Positions 17,788 through 27,013 of a DNA stretch of 64,000 nt are shown in pieces. Source of the stretch: Streptomyces phaeofaciens (GTDB taxonomy: Bacteria > Actinomycetota > Actinomycetes > Streptomycetales > Streptomycetaceae); the NCBI RefSeq assembly GCF_014648915.1, contig NZ_BMSA01000006.1, positions 62,001-126,000 of the forward strand, written 5' to 3'. The position numbers and the translations under genes are program-made. Position 1 is the first letter of the stretch, and every line of letters starts with the position of its first letter. The notes under the pieces were generated by a model. It was not told the origin of the DNA, did not search any database, and worked only from the letters and a program-made list of their open reading frames with translations.

Positions 17788-19071
17788 GTGCCCGCACTTG
17801 TGCTGCTCGGTGCTCAGTGGGGTGACGAAGGCAAGGGGAAGGCCACCGATCTGCTCGGTGGTTCGGTGGACTACGTAGTGCGTTACCAGGGCGGTAACAA
17901 CGCCGGCCACACGGTCGTCGTCGGTGACCAGAAGTACGCACTCCACCTTCTCCCTTCCGGAATCCTGTCACCCGGCTGTACGCCGGTCATCGGTAACGGT
18001 GTCGTCGTCGACCCGTCGGTCCTGCTCTCCGAGCTGAGCGGTCTGAACGAGCGCGGAGTCGACACGTCGAAGCTGCTCATCAGCGGCAACGCGCACATCA
18101 TCACGCCCTACAACGTCACTGTCGACAAGGTGACGGAACGCTTCCTCGGAAAGCGCAAGATCGGCACCACCGGGCGTGGTATCGGTCCGACATACTCGGA
18201 CAAGATCAACCGGGTCGGCATCCGCGTCCAGGACCTCTACGACGAGTCGATCCTCACGCAGAAGGTCGAGGCGGCGCTCGACGTCAAGAACCAGCTGCTG
18301 ACCAAGCTCTACAACCGTCGCGCGATCGCCGTCGACCAGGTCGTCGAGGAACTGCTGGCCTACGCGGAGAAGCTCGCTCCGTACGTCACCGACACGGTCC
18401 TGGTCCTCAACCGGGCCCTGGAGGAGAACAAGGTCGTGCTGTTCGAGGGCGGCCAGGGCACGCTCCTCGACATCGACCACGGCACCTACCCCTTCGTCAC
18501 CTCCTCCAACCCGACCGCGGGCGGCGCCTGCACCGGTGCCGGCGTGGGCCCGACGAAGATCAGCCGGGTCATCGGCATCCTCAAGGCGTACACGACCCGG
18601 GTCGGCGCCGGCCCGTTCCCGACCGAGCTGTTCGACGCGGACGGCGAGGCGCTGCGCCGCATCGGCGGCGAGCGGGGCGTGACGACCGGCCGTGACCGTC
18701 GCTGCGGCTGGTTCGACGCGGTCATCGCCCGCTACGCGACCCGCGTGAACGGCCTGACCGACTTCTTCCTCACCAAGCTCGACGTCCTGACGGGCTGGGA
18801 GGAGATCCCGGTCTGCGTGGCGTACGAGATCGACGGCAAGCGGGTCGAGGAACTCCCGTACTCGCAGTCGGACTTCCACCACGCGAAGCCGATCTACGAG
18901 ACCCTTCCGGGCTGGTCCGAGGACATCACCAAGGCGAAGTCGTTCTCCGACCTGCCGAAGAACGCCCAGAACTACGTGAAGGCGCTGGAGGAGATGTCCG
19001 GCGCCCCGATCTCCGCGATCGGCGTGGGCCCGGGCCGGGACGAGACGATCGAGATCAACTCGTTCCTGTAG
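17788..19071 (+). CDS. purA: Adenylosuccinate synthetase
   Basis: This 427-residue enzyme uses GTP to join IMP and aspartate to adenylosuccinate, the committed step to AMP. The N-terminal P-loop GDEGKGK (residues 12-18), the IMP loop [43 protein letters not shown] and [12 protein letters not shown] are all intact and canonical. The start is GTG 17788. It is monocistronic, with a 245-base upstream region holding repeats and a hairpin, and a strong terminator at 19083. Confidence 0.98.
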   Translation: MPALVLLGAQWGDEGKGKATDLLGGSVDYVVRYQGGNNAGHTVVVGDQKYALHLLPSGILSPGCTPVIGNGVVVDPSVLLSELSGLNERGVDTSKLLISGNAHIITPYNVTVDKVTERFLGKRKIGTTGRGIGPTYSDKINRVGIRVQDLYDESILTQKVEAALDVKNQLLTKLYNRRAIAVDQVVEELLAYAEKLAPYVTDTVLVLNRALEENKVVLFEGGQGTLLDIDHGTYPFVTSSNPTAGGACTGAGVGPTKISRVIGILKAYTTRVGAGPFPTELFDADGEALRRIGGERGVTTGRDRRCGWFDAVIARYATRVNGLTDFFLTKLDVLTGWEEIPVCVAYEIDGKRVEELPYSQSDFHHAKPIYETLPGWSEDITKAKSFSDLPKNAQNYVKALEEMSGAPISAIGVGPGRDETIEINSFL

Positions 19072-19082
19072 GCACGAAGGAG

Positions 19083-19121
19083 CGCGGCGGCGGCCAGGCG
19101 GGAGCGCCTGCTGCCGCCGCG
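19083..19121 (+). terminator. purA terminator
   Basis: A GC-rich stem of about 17 bp (19083-19100 with 19105-19121, one bulge and one mismatch) with a GGAG loop begins 12 bases after the purA stop. Confidence 0.8.
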
Positions 19122-19222
19122 TTCGTTCTCCGGCGGGTGACCGGCGGTGCAACCGCTTGCGACCCCTTGATCGTCCACCCCTGACGAGAGTGGACGCCGT
19201 GGTCGACGGGGGTGGCGGGGCG

Positions 19223-19942
19223 ATGATGGTGACGCGGTTCAAGGGGGCGCTGCTGATCGTGGCGTCCGTGCTGGCGGCGCTGGCCTGCTGGTCGGCCTTC
19301 TCCGCCTGGCTGCCGTCCGGCCTCGGGCGCCACCGCGAGTACGGCGAGGCCGCGCCGTGCCCCGGCCGTGCGCCCGTCCAGCGGTACGAGGACTGTCTGC
19401 GGACGGTCACGTTCACCGTCGAGGGCACCGACATACCCCGGGCGAAGAAGAAGGGATACCGGGCGACCCTGTCCGGCACGCCCTTCTGGGACGGCACGGT
19501 GGCCTTCGGCGACCGCGATCCCCTGCTGACGGAACTGCGGCCCGGCGACCGGGTCACCGGCACGGTCTGGCGCGGCGAGGTCATGACGATCGCCCGGGGC
19601 GGCGCCCGGCAGAGCACGGCCGACGAGCCGCGCGACGAACCCCAGATGCCGGTCGCCCTCGGCACGGGCGCCGGCCTCCTGGCCGTCCTGGGGCTGGTGT
19701 TCGGCTCCGCGCTGCTGCTGCGGCCCCGGCGCCGCGAGCGGTTCGTCTGGCAGCCGTACGGGAAGCGGCTGCTCATCCTGACGGTGAGCGCGTCCTTCCT
19801 CGTGGGGCTTCTCGGCGTGTGGACCGGACTGCCCTGGTGGCTGGTACCGGGCGTCGCCGCGCTGGTCGTGTGGGCCGGTGCCGTACTGATCTACGGCTGG
19901 GACCGGCCGGAGGGAGATATGCCGCGGACCGGCATATTCTGA
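19223..19942 (+). CDS. Hypothetical membrane protein, four predicted helices
   Basis: This 239-residue protein belongs to no family I recognise. Helix 1 (ALLIVASVLAALACWSAFSAWL) is followed by an approximately 120-residue outer domain with two cysteines (CPGRAP and YEDCLRTV) and an OB-like beta stretch (DRVTGTVWRGEVMTIA). Three further helices lie near the C-terminus. Two adjacent ATG codons (19223, 19226) are possible starts, after GGGGGTGGCGGGG. The cysteine pair could form a disulfide outside the membrane. Confidence 0.65.
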   Translation: MMVTRFKGALLIVASVLAALACWSAFSAWLPSGLGRHREYGEAAPCPGRAPVQRYEDCLRTVTFTVEGTDIPRAKKKGYRATLSGTPFWDGTVAFGDRDPLLTELRPGDRVTGTVWRGEVMTIARGGARQSTADEPRDEPQMPVALGTGAGLLAVLGLVFGSALLLRPRRRERFVWQPYGKRLLILTVSASFLVGLLGVWTGLPWWLVPGVAALVVWAGAVLIYGWDRPEGDMPRTGIF

Positions 19943-19987
19943 GAATGCCGTATGCCGCGTGCGTCGAGCCAGAAGAAGGTGAGTGCG

Positions 19988-20281
19988 ATGCGCGTACTGC
20001 TCAAGGCCACCATGGACACGGAGAAGTCGAACGAGGCGATCCGCAACGGCACCCTGGGAAAGCTGATCCAGGAGTCGCTGGAGCAGATGAAGCCCGAGGC
20101 CGCCTACTTCACCGCCGACAACGGCCGGCGTACCGCCTACATCGTCTTCGACCTCGAGGACCCGTCCCAGATGCCGGTGGTCAGCGAACCGTTCTTCCTC
20201 CACCTGAACGCCGATCTCACCTACATTCCGGTGATGGACCGGGAGGACCTCCAGAAGGGCCTCTCCCAGCTGGGACGCTGA
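19988..20281 (+). CDS. Small conserved protein, DUF3303-like
   Basis: This 97-residue soluble protein starts MRVLLKATMDTEKSNEAI and contains AAYFTADNGRRTAYIVFD, a beta-alpha-beta pattern like the dimeric ferredoxin-like fold of DUF3303. No catalytic residues are evident. ATG 19988 follows an AGAAGGTGAG ribosome site; GTG 19979 is an alternative. It ends 3 bases before the convergent stop of the next gene, leaving no room for a separate terminator. Confidence 0.75.
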   Translation: MRVLLKATMDTEKSNEAIRNGTLGKLIQESLEQMKPEAAYFTADNGRRTAYIVFDLEDPSQMPVVSEPFFLHLNADLTYIPVMDREDLQKGLSQLGR

Positions 20282-20284
20282 TCC

Positions 20285-20935
20285 TCAGCTGAACACGATC
20301 ATCGACCCCTGCGCCAGGCTCCGCGTCGCCGCCGCGTGCAGCCCCAGCCAGACGTGCCGCTCGCGCGAGAAGGGGCTCGGATCGTACGGCGCCGGTACGG
20401 CGGGTTCCTCCAACTCCGTGGGCGCGGACGGCGGCCGGGGCGGCGCCGGCGGGTTCGCCGGGTCGATGCCGATCGACGGCGCGACGAACTCCAGTTCCCG
20501 CAGCAGCGACTGCGCGGAGCCCAACGGTCCGCCGCCCGCGAGCAGTTCGTCGTTGGACAGCGGATGCGGGAAGTCCACGGGCACGTAGGCGCCCGCGTGG
20601 TCGTAGTGCCAGACCAGGTGCGACTGCTGGGCCGTCGACTCGAACATCTCCAGCAGCTGTTCGTAGTCGCCGCCGAGTTCGTCCACCGGGGTCACCGGCA
20701 GCCCGCAGACCTGGAGCAGATAGGCGCGGCGCAGGAAGTGCAGGGCGTCGTAGTCGAAGCCGGCCACCGGGGCGACCTCGCCGGACAGGCCCGGCATGTA
20801 CTGGTACACCGGAACCGGCGGGAGCCCCGACGCGGCCAGGAGGTTGTTGTACTGGGCGAGTTCATCGGCGAACGGGTTGTCGGGGGTGTGGCACAACACG
20901 TCGACGAGCGGTACCAGCCACAGGTCACAGGCCAA
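20285..20935 (-). CDS. Hypothetical protein, TTG start
   Basis: This 216-residue, probably cytoplasmic protein is acidic with a Pro-rich tail (residues 160-190). It is rich in aromatic residues (QYNNLLAASGLPPVPVYQY, HLVWHYDHAGAYVPVDFPHP). I do not recognise the family. The TTG start is supported by GAGGAGC 8 bases upstream and by the absence of an in-frame ATG or GTG nearby. It lies downstream of the large glycosyltransferase gene on the same strand, 89 bases away. Confidence 0.72.
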   Translation of the reverse strand: MACDLWLVPLVDVLCHTPDNPFADELAQYNNLLAASGLPPVPVYQYMPGLSGEVAPVAGFDYDALHFLRRAYLLQVCGLPVTPVDELGGDYEQLLEMFESTAQQSHLVWHYDHAGAYVPVDFPHPLSNDELLAGGGPLGSAQSLLRELEFVAPSIGIDPANPPAPPRPPSAPTELEEPAVPAPYDPSPFSRERHVWLGLHAAATRSLAQGSMIVFS

Positions 20936-21024
20936 AGAAAGCTCCTCACTCAGCGAGTCGGTGTCACTCGGTGTAGCCGACGGTGCATCGGACGGTCAGG
21001 GAAGAGTAATCGGTACGGCTCACG

Positions 21025-23493
21025 TCAGCTCCCCTCGTGCAGGTCCCATACCCACACTCCGGCCACCCGCCCCCCGCGGTGGCCCACGAGCTTGTCCACC
21101 GTCTCCCGCAGGGCGTCCTGGTGCGGCTGGGGGGCGAGCACGAGCGCGCCCGCCCGCCAGTACGCGAGGTCCGTACGGGCCTCGGCCCGGCTGCGGGCGT
21201 CGATCACCGGGACGACACCGGTCTCCCGGACGTCCCGCAGGAGGCTCGCGGTGAAGCGCAGCGGGACGCCGTAGACGCCGGTGCGGTCGCCGTCGCCGTA
21301 GGGTCCGTTGAAGTAGCCGCCGGGCATCCGGAAGCCCAGGCCCGCCGCGGTCTGCCAGTGCAGGGCCTCGGCGGCGCCGGGTTCGGCGAGCGGCACCGGC
21401 ACCAGGGTCTCGCCGTCGCGGACGTGAGCGCGCCAGGCGCCGTCGGTGAAGAAGGCGGGGACCTCGGCGCGCGGCTCGGACCTGAGCGGGGCCGGGACGA
21501 GGGGGAGCAGGGCGAGGCCGACGGCGAGCAGCCCCGCGTACTGGGTGCCCAGCCGGCGGGCCCGGGCCAGCTCGTCGATCGCGAGGGCGAGCAGCATGCC
21601 GAGCGCCGGGGCGCAGACCAGCGCGACCCGGCTCTCGATGACCGACTCGAACAGTGGCAGGTCCGCGAGGAGCGCCCAGGGGCCGGGGACGGTGACACCG
21701 GTGAGCGGGAGGTGGAGGTCCGCGCCGAGGGAGAGGACGGCGGCGGCGAACGCGGTCACGGCCAGCGCGACGACGGCCGGCCGCCGCCACAGCCGTGCGG
21801 TGATCGCGAGGGCGAGCAGGAGCAGCGGCCAGCCGTAGAACGCGTTCTGCTCGGTCGGGTTGAGGGAGAGCGCGTCGGCGCGGGCCGCGTCGCCCGCGAT
21901 CAGGGAGCGCTCGGCGAAGGAGAGCAGCGCGCGCACGGTGTTGGCGGTGCCGGCGCCGTGGTCGATGCCGGTGTAGCTCTGCGGTCCGGAGAACTGCCAG
22001 GCCAGCGGGTAGACGACGAGCGGCAGACAGACGGCGGCGGCGATCGCCAGCCCGCGCGGCAGGGGCCGTACGGCCGCGCGCGCCACGTCCGGGCGTACGG
22101 CCGCGTAGGCGGCGGCGAACAGGAGCATGCCCACGGCGGCGAGCAGCAGGGCCTCCTCGCCGAGGAAGAGCTGGTAGGCCGTCATCAGGCCGAGGACGAC
22201 CGCGTTCCGGGTGTGCCGCGAGCGCGGCCCGTCATCGGGCTCGGCCAGGCGCAGGGCGCGCTCGACGATGAGCGGGATCATGAACAGGACGACGAAGTTG
22301 GGGTGCGCGTTGGCGTGGCTGACCATCGGGGGCGCGAAGGCGGCCAGCGTGGCGCCGACGAAGGCGGCCGTGCGCCGGCGGACGAGCCGTTTCAGGATCA
22401 GCCGGTACCAGGCGGCCGCGGTGGCGGCCAGGCCCAGGGTCATGACCAGGCTGAGGGTGACGGCCGGGCCGAACAGCAGGGTGACGGGGGTGAGGGGCAC
22501 CGACAGGCCCGGCATGGTGGTGTTGGCCATCAGGTTCACCCCGTCGGGGAAACCCTGGAGGTCGGTGCGGAGCGGGTTGCGCAGATGGGCGACGTTGTCG
22601 GCGGTCACCGCGAAGAACCACTCCCACTGGTTCTGGTCCTGGAGGGAGTCGGTGAGATAGCGGTGGGCCGGGTCGAGGACGCGCCCGGAGTACAGCGCGA
22701 CGGCCATGACGAGGAAGAGCAGGACGGCCGGCACGTCGACGGGCCGCACGGCGGCCATGCGCAGCCGGGCCAGGTCGCGCAGGAACCGCGGGTAGTCCAG
22801 CGGCCGGACCTTCGAGCCGGGCCGGTGCGACCAGCGCACGGGGACCTCGGCGACCGGCCAGCCGGCCCGCTGGAAGTGGCGGAGCACCTCCACGTCGACG
22901 GCCCAGCCGTCGAGCCGGGAGGCGGCGAAGGCGGCGCGGGCCTTGTCGCCGTCGAACAGCTTGAAGCCGCACTGGGTGTCGTGGATCCCGCGCAGGACGG
23001 TCCGGCGTATGAGGAAGTTGCCCGCCGTGCCGAGGAGTTCGCGGATCCGGTGCTGGCGCTCGCCGAGCGTCGCGCCCGGCAGGGCCCGGGAGCCGATCGC
23101 CGCCGCGTTCCCGTCGGCCAGCGCCCGGTCGAGGTGGGCCAGCTCCTCGACGGGGGCGGCGAGGTCGGCGTCCATGACCAGGATCCGGCGGCCCCGGCTG
23201 GCGGCGATCCCGCGGCGCAGCGCGTGGCCCTTGCCGCGGTTGCCGGGGCCGGTGACGAGCTGGATCCGCCGGTCGCGGCGGAGGGTGACCAGCTCACGGG
23301 TGGCGTCGGTGGAGCCGTCGTCGGCGACCACGATCTCCCAGGTGTCCCCGGTCGCCTCCAGATGGCGGGTGACCGCGTCGAGGGTCGGCCCGAGCCGGCG
23401 TTCCTCGTTGTAGGCCGGGATGACGACGGAGAGGCCCGGGACCCGGCGGGACGTGCTTCCCGTCCGCCGTTCGAGCGCGCCCTCCGCGCTCAC
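21025..23493 (-). CDS. GT2 glycosyltransferase fused to polytopic membrane domain
   Basis: This 822-residue two-part protein has an N-terminal GT-A domain (residues 20-260) with LSVVIPAYNEERRLGPTLDA, VVADDGSTD and the metal-binding MDADLAAP, closest in style to dolichyl/polyprenyl-phosphate sugar synthases. DTQCGFKLFDGD is a typical block of that group. After residue 270 come about a dozen membrane helices plus a C-terminal soluble tail, reminiscent of GT-C sugar transferases. One chain may thus make a lipid-linked sugar and transfer it outside. The GTG start overlaps the GntR stop by 4 bases. Confidence 0.85.
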   Translation of the reverse strand: MSAEGALERRTGSTSRRVPGLSVVIPAYNEERRLGPTLDAVTRHLEATGDTWEIVVADDGSTDATRELVTLRRDRRIQLVTGPGNRGKGHALRRGIAASRGRRILVMDADLAAPVEELAHLDRALADGNAAAIGSRALPGATLGERQHRIRELLGTAGNFLIRRTVLRGIHDTQCGFKLFDGDKARAAFAASRLDGWAVDVEVLRHFQRAGWPVAEVPVRWSHRPGSKVRPLDYPRFLRDLARLRMAAVRPVDVPAVLLFLVMAVALYSGRVLDPAHRYLTDSLQDQNQWEWFFAVTADNVAHLRNPLRTDLQGFPDGVNLMANTTMPGLSVPLTPVTLLFGPAVTLSLVMTLGLAATAAAWYRLILKRLVRRRTAAFVGATLAAFAPPMVSHANAHPNFVVLFMIPLIVERALRLAEPDDGPRSRHTRNAVVLGLMTAYQLFLGEEALLLAAVGMLLFAAAYAAVRPDVARAAVRPLPRGLAIAAAVCLPLVVYPLAWQFSGPQSYTGIDHGAGTANTVRALLSFAERSLIAGDAARADALSLNPTEQNAFYGWPLLLLALAITARLWRRPAVVALAVTAFAAAVLSLGADLHLPLTGVTVPGPWALLADLPLFESVIESRVALVCAPALGMLLALAIDELARARRLGTQYAGLLAVGLALLPLVPAPLRSEPRAEVPAFFTDGAWRAHVRDGETLVPVPLAEPGAAEALHWQTAAGLGFRMPGGYFNGPYGDGDRTGVYGVPLRFTASLLRDVRETGVVPVIDARSRAEARTDLAYWRAGALVLAPQPHQDALRETVDKLVGHRGGRVAGVWVWDLHEGS

Positions 23494-24188
23494 CCGGCCG
23501 CCAGGCGCTCGATCAGCGCGACGGAGTCGGCGTTGTACGCGGCGAGCATCGCGCGGGCGGTGTCGTTGTCCCGGTGGTACAGGGCGTCGACGAGATCGGT
23601 GTGGCCGGACCAGAGGTGGCCGCGCAGGTCGGTCAGCACGCGCAGGTGCTGCACGGTGCACACCCAGGTCTGCACCCGCAGCCGGTGCAGGAAGTCGGTC
23701 AGGTAGGGGTTGCGGAACAGGGCGGACAGCTCGCGCCAGAACCGCAGGTCGTAGCCGATCAGGACGGTGAGGTCACCGGCGGCCGCGGCCCGTTGGGCCT
23801 CTTCGCCGCGCCGGCGGACCCCGGCGACGGCGGCGGCTATCCGCGGGTCGTCGGGGCGGAAGCGTTCGGCGTCCTCGTCCAGGCGCAGGAACATGCCCTC
23901 GATGATCAGGGCGCGGGCCTCGATCATGCCCCGGTAGTCGTCGACGGAGTACTCGTGGACCCGGAAGCCCCGGTGCTGGTCGGCTTCGAGGAGCCCCTGC
24001 GCCGACAGGTCCACCAGTGCCTCGCGGACGGGGGTCGCGGAGACGCCGTACTGTTCGGCGATCTCCTTCACCGTGAACTCCTGCCCGGCCTGCAGCCGTC
24101 CCGCCAGCACCTCGTCGCGGAGCGCGTCGGCGATCTGCTGCCGCAGGGTGCTGCGCGTCACGGCGCCGTTGCCGCTGCTGCCGGACAT
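23490..24188 (-). CDS. GntR-family regulator (FCD/FadR type)
   Basis: This 232-residue regulator has an N-terminal winged helix (LRQQIADALRDEVLAGRLQAGQ, then VKEIAEQYGVSATPVREAL) and a C-terminal all-helical FCD ligand domain; RFWRELSALFRNPYL and HTDLVDALYHRDNDTARAML fit the metal/ligand pocket helices. ATG 24188 was chosen for the MSGSSGNG start; an in-frame GTG at 24251 would add 21 residues across a palindrome. The stop is coupled to the glycosyltransferase gene. Likely targets are itself and the aminotransferase upstream. Confidence 0.88.
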   Translation of the reverse strand: MSGSSGNGAVTRSTLRQQIADALRDEVLAGRLQAGQEFTVKEIAEQYGVSATPVREALVDLSAQGLLEADQHRGFRVHEYSVDDYRGMIEARALIIEGMFLRLDEDAERFRPDDPRIAAAVAGVRRRGEEAQRAAAAGDLTVLIGYDLRFWRELSALFRNPYLTDFLHRLRVQTWVCTVQHLRVLTDLRGHLWSGHTDLVDALYHRDNDTARAMLAAYNADSVALIERLAAG

Positions 24189-24224
24189 GTTCGGGGCGTC
24201 TCCCTCGGGGCGTGGAGGTGGAAA

Positions 24225-24254
24225 GGCGTGCTCGTCGTTATGTACGAGCACGCC
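24225..24254. promoter_or_regulatory. 11-bp inverted repeat upstream of GntR gene
   Basis: GGCGTGCTCGT (24225-24235) is exactly repeated inverted at 24244-24254 with 8 bases between. It sits just ahead of the GntR-family gene and is a good candidate for its own operator. It could also end the aminotransferase message, as it lies about 70 bases past that stop. Confidence 0.55.
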
Positions 24255-24321
24255 ACCTTACGCGTTCGAGGATTTCGGGTCTTGGTACGGACGACGTGCG
24301 CGGGCTGTCCGGACCCTGTCG

Positions 24322-25677
24322 TCAGTCTGTGTGCGCGTCGGCCGCCGAGAGAGCCGTGTCGAGGGCCGCGAGACCCTCCTTCAGTTCGGCCTCCGTGGCG
24401 TTCAGGGGCGGCACGAAGTGGGTGCGGTTCATGTTCACGAAGGGCCACACACCGGCCTTCTTGGCGGCCGCGGCGAACGCGGCCATCGGCGCGTTGGCCT
24501 CGCCGGCCGCGTTGTAGGGCACGAGCGGCTCGCGCGTCTCGCGGTTCTTGACGAGTTCGACGGCCCAGAACATGCCGACGCCCCGCACCTCGCCGACGCT
24601 CGGGTGCCGTTCGGCGAGTTCCCTCAGGCCCGGCTCGACGACGGACGCGCCCAGGTTCCTGGCGTTCTCGACGACGCCCTCCTCCGCCATGACGTTGATC
24701 GTCGCGACGGCCGCCGCGCAGGCGAGCGGGTGCCCGGAGTAGGTCAGGCCACCGGGGTAGGGCCGCTTGCCGAAGGTGTCCGCGATGGCGCCGGAGATGG
24801 CGACACCGCCGAGCGGCACGTATCCGGAGTTCACGCCCTTGGCGAAGGTCATCAGGTCCGGTACGACCCCGAAGAGGTCGGCGGCGAACCACTCACCGGT
24901 CCGCCCGAAGCCGGCCATCACCTCGTCCAGGACGAACACGATCCCGTACCTGTCGCAGATCTCCCGCACGCCCGCGAGGTAGCCGGGCGGCGGGACCATG
25001 ATCCCGGCGGTGCCCGGCACGGTCTCCAGGATGATCGCGGCGATGGTGGCGGGCCCCTCGAAGCGAATCGTCGTCTCCAGGTGCTCGAGCGCCCGCGCGC
25101 ACTCCTGCTCCTCCGTCTCGGCGTAGAAGCGGGAGCGGTACAGGAACGGGGCCCAGAAGCGCACGACCCCGGCGGAGGCGCTGTCGGAGGCCCAGCGGCG
25201 CGGGTCGCCGGTGAGGTTGACCGCCTGCTGGGTGCCGCCGTGGTACGAGCGGTAGGCCGACATCACCTTGGTGCGCCCGGTGTGCAGCCGGGCCATGCGG
25301 ACCGCGTGCTCGACGGCGTCGGCGCCGCCGTTGGTGAAGAAGATCTTGTCCAGGTCGCCGGGGGTCCGCTCGGCGATCAGCCGGGCCGCCTCGGAGCGGG
25401 ACTCGATCGCGAAGGCGGGCGCGAAGGTGGTCAGCTTCGCGGCCTGCTCCTGTATCGCGGCGACGACCTTCGGGTGCTGGTAGCCGATGTTGGTGTAGAC
25501 GAGCCCGCTGGTGAGGTCGAGGTACCGCTTGCCGTCGTAGTCCCAGAAGTACGACCCCTCCGCGCCGGCCACGGCGAGCGGGTCGATGAGCTCCTGCGCG
25601 GACCAGGAGTGGAAGACATGCGCACGGTCGGCGGCCTTCACGGCGGCGCCGGCCCGGGGGTCGATCTGAGGGGTCAT
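24322..25677 (-). CDS. Class III PLP aminotransferase
   Basis: This 451-residue fold-type I omega-aminotransferase has PLP Lys280 in TFAKGVNSGYVPLGGV, PLP-ring Asp251 in VLDEVMAGFGRTG, FFTNGGADAVEHAVRMAR for phosphate binding and YRSYHGGT. It is closest in style to taurine/beta-alanine-pyruvate aminotransferases, but the amine substrate cannot be fixed. It precedes the GntR-type regulator by 133 bases on the same strand and may be under its control. The ATG at 25677 lacks a strong ribosome site. Confidence 0.9.
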   Translation of the reverse strand: MTPQIDPRAGAAVKAADRAHVFHSWSAQELIDPLAVAGAEGSYFWDYDGKRYLDLTSGLVYTNIGYQHPKVVAAIQEQAAKLTTFAPAFAIESRSEAARLIAERTPGDLDKIFFTNGGADAVEHAVRMARLHTGRTKVMSAYRSYHGGTQQAVNLTGDPRRWASDSASAGVVRFWAPFLYRSRFYAETEEQECARALEHLETTIRFEGPATIAAIILETVPGTAGIMVPPPGYLAGVREICDRYGIVFVLDEVMAGFGRTGEWFAADLFGVVPDLMTFAKGVNSGYVPLGGVAISGAIADTFGKRPYPGGLTYSGHPLACAAAVATINVMAEEGVVENARNLGASVVEPGLRELAERHPSVGEVRGVGMFWAVELVKNRETREPLVPYNAAGEANAPMAAFAAAAKKAGVWPFVNMNRTHFVPPLNATEAELKEGLAALDTALSAADAHTD

Positions 25678-25783
25678 GCGAGTGAGCGTAAATGTCCGCG
25701 ATGCGGAAGCGGTATCGGCGTCCTGTCTGCGGACCGGGGGTTTCCGCGACAGGTTGTCGGGCGTGGGGGAGGCGAGTCCATGG

Positions 25784-25819
25784 TTGACAGCATGCTGCCT
25801 TAGTGACAGTATTCTGTCA
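25784..25819 (+). promoter_or_regulatory. Promoter with two overlapping MarR-type operator sites
   Basis: A consensus TTGACA -35 box (25784-25789) and a possible -10 CAGTAT (25807-25812, 17-bp spacer) coincide with two similar inverted sites 19 bp apart. TGACAGTATTCTGTCA (25804-25819) has perfect 6-bp arms; 25785-25800 begins TGACAGCATGCTG and is partial. Binding of the MarR protein encoded downstream would block RNA polymerase. Confidence 0.7.
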
Positions 25820-25847
25820 TAAGACGTTGGCGGACCGAGGAGGAACC

Positions 25848-26453
25848 ATGAGCCGCAAGCCTGTGCATCTCGCCGTGTACGACACGCTCGCCGACTGGGA
25901 GACCGGGTACGCGACGGCCCACCTCGCCCGGGGCGGGTACGAGATCCGGACGGTCGGAGCGTCCACCGAGCCGGTGACCAGCATCGGCGGACTGCGCGTC
26001 CTGCCCGACCTGGCGCTGGCGGACCTGCGCCCCGAGGACAGCGCCCTGCTGATCCTCCCGGGCGCCGACCTCTGGGACACCTCGGACGACCTCGCGCCCT
26101 TCGCCCGCACGGCCCGCGCGTTCCTGGCCGCGGGCACTCCCGTCGCCGCGATCTGCGGCGCCACCGCCGGTCTCGCCCGCGAGGGCCTGCTCGACGACCG
26201 GGACCACACCGGTGCCGTCTCCTTCTACCTGGCCGCGACCGGCTACGGCGGCGGCCGGCGGTACCTCGACGCCGACGCCGTCACCGACCGGGGCCTGATC
26301 ACCGCCGGCCCCACCGAGCCCGTCGCCTTCGGCCGGGAGGTCCTCGGCCTCCTCGGGGTGTACGAGGGCGAGGTGCTGGACGCCTGGTACCGGCTGTTCC
26401 ACGACTCCGACGAGCAGGCGTACGCCGTGCTGGAGAAGGCCGGGGCCGCGTGA
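25848..26453 (+). CDS. DJ-1/PfpI family protein
   Basis: This 201-residue class I glutamine-amidotransferase-like protein has its nucleophile elbow at AAICGATAGLA (Cys103), with an acidic residue near the N-terminus (DWETG) as in stress-response DJ-1 homologues. The DJ-1 family includes glyoxalase/deglycase, protease and sensor members; which applies is unknown. ATG 25848 is preceded by GAGGAGG. It overlaps the following MarR gene (TGATG), so the two form an operon controlled by the palindromic promoter at 25784. Confidence 0.88.
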   Translation: MSRKPVHLAVYDTLADWETGYATAHLARGGYEIRTVGASTEPVTSIGGLRVLPDLALADLRPEDSALLILPGADLWDTSDDLAPFARTARAFLAAGTPVAAICGATAGLAREGLLDDRDHTGAVSFYLAATGYGGGRRYLDADAVTDRGLITAGPTEPVAFGREVLGLLGVYEGEVLDAWYRLFHDSDEQAYAVLEKAGAA

Positions 26454-26935
26454 TGAGCCACCAGGAACTGCTGAGCGGCAGCGCCCTCGGGGTGTTCCGG
26501 CTCAACGGCCAGTTCCTCGCCGTCGCCGAGGAACTGGCCCGGCCCAGCGGGCTCACCGCCGCCCGGTGGCAGGTGCTGGGCGCCGTACTGCGCGAGCCGC
26601 TGCCGGTGTCGGGGATCGCGCGCGCGATGGGCATCACCCGGCAGAGCGTCCAGCGCATCGCCGACCTGCTGGTCGAGCGGGGTCTCGCCGAGTACCGGGC
26701 CAACCCGGCCCACCGCCGCGCGAAGCTCCTCGCACCGACCGGACAGGGACGGGCCGCGATCGCCCGGATCGATCCCGGGCACGCGGCCTACGCCGACCGG
26801 CTGGCCGCGGCGTACGGCGAGGCCGACCTGGCGGCGGCGGTCGCCGCGCTGGAACGGCTGTCCAGGGTGCTGGACGAACTGGGGCCACCGGTCGCCGAAC
26901 CCGTGCCCCAGGGAGCCCCCGTTACGCAACCGTAG
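26453..26935 (+). CDS. MarR-family regulator
   Basis: This 160-residue winged-helix protein has its HTH at LPVSGIARAMGITRQSVQRIADLLVERGL and its wing at RANPAHRRAKLLAPT. It is co-transcribed with the DJ-1 gene through a one-base overlap, and probably represses the operon by binding the TGACAG...CTGTCA sites. No conserved redox Cys is evident, so a small ligand rather than thiol oxidation is the likelier signal. Confidence 0.9.
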   Translation: MSHQELLSGSALGVFRLNGQFLAVAEELARPSGLTAARWQVLGAVLREPLPVSGIARAMGITRQSVQRIADLLVERGLAEYRANPAHRRAKLLAPTGQGRAAIARIDPGHAAYADRLAAAYGEADLAAAVAALERLSRVLDELGPPVAEPVPQGAPVTQP

Positions 26936-27013
26936 ACACCGTGCCGCCCGACGATCCGAAAAGCCGGATTATCCTCGCCCCGATCACATGTGTGGGGAGA
27001 AGGTGGGGCGTCC

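Noticed and set aside
21037..23706. Long open frame (889 codons) on the + strand opposite the GT2-fusion gene
   Set aside because: It is the reverse-complement shadow of a GC-rich gene. The translation is Gly/Arg/Asp/Val-rich with no family motif, whereas the minus strand shows a full GT2 domain.
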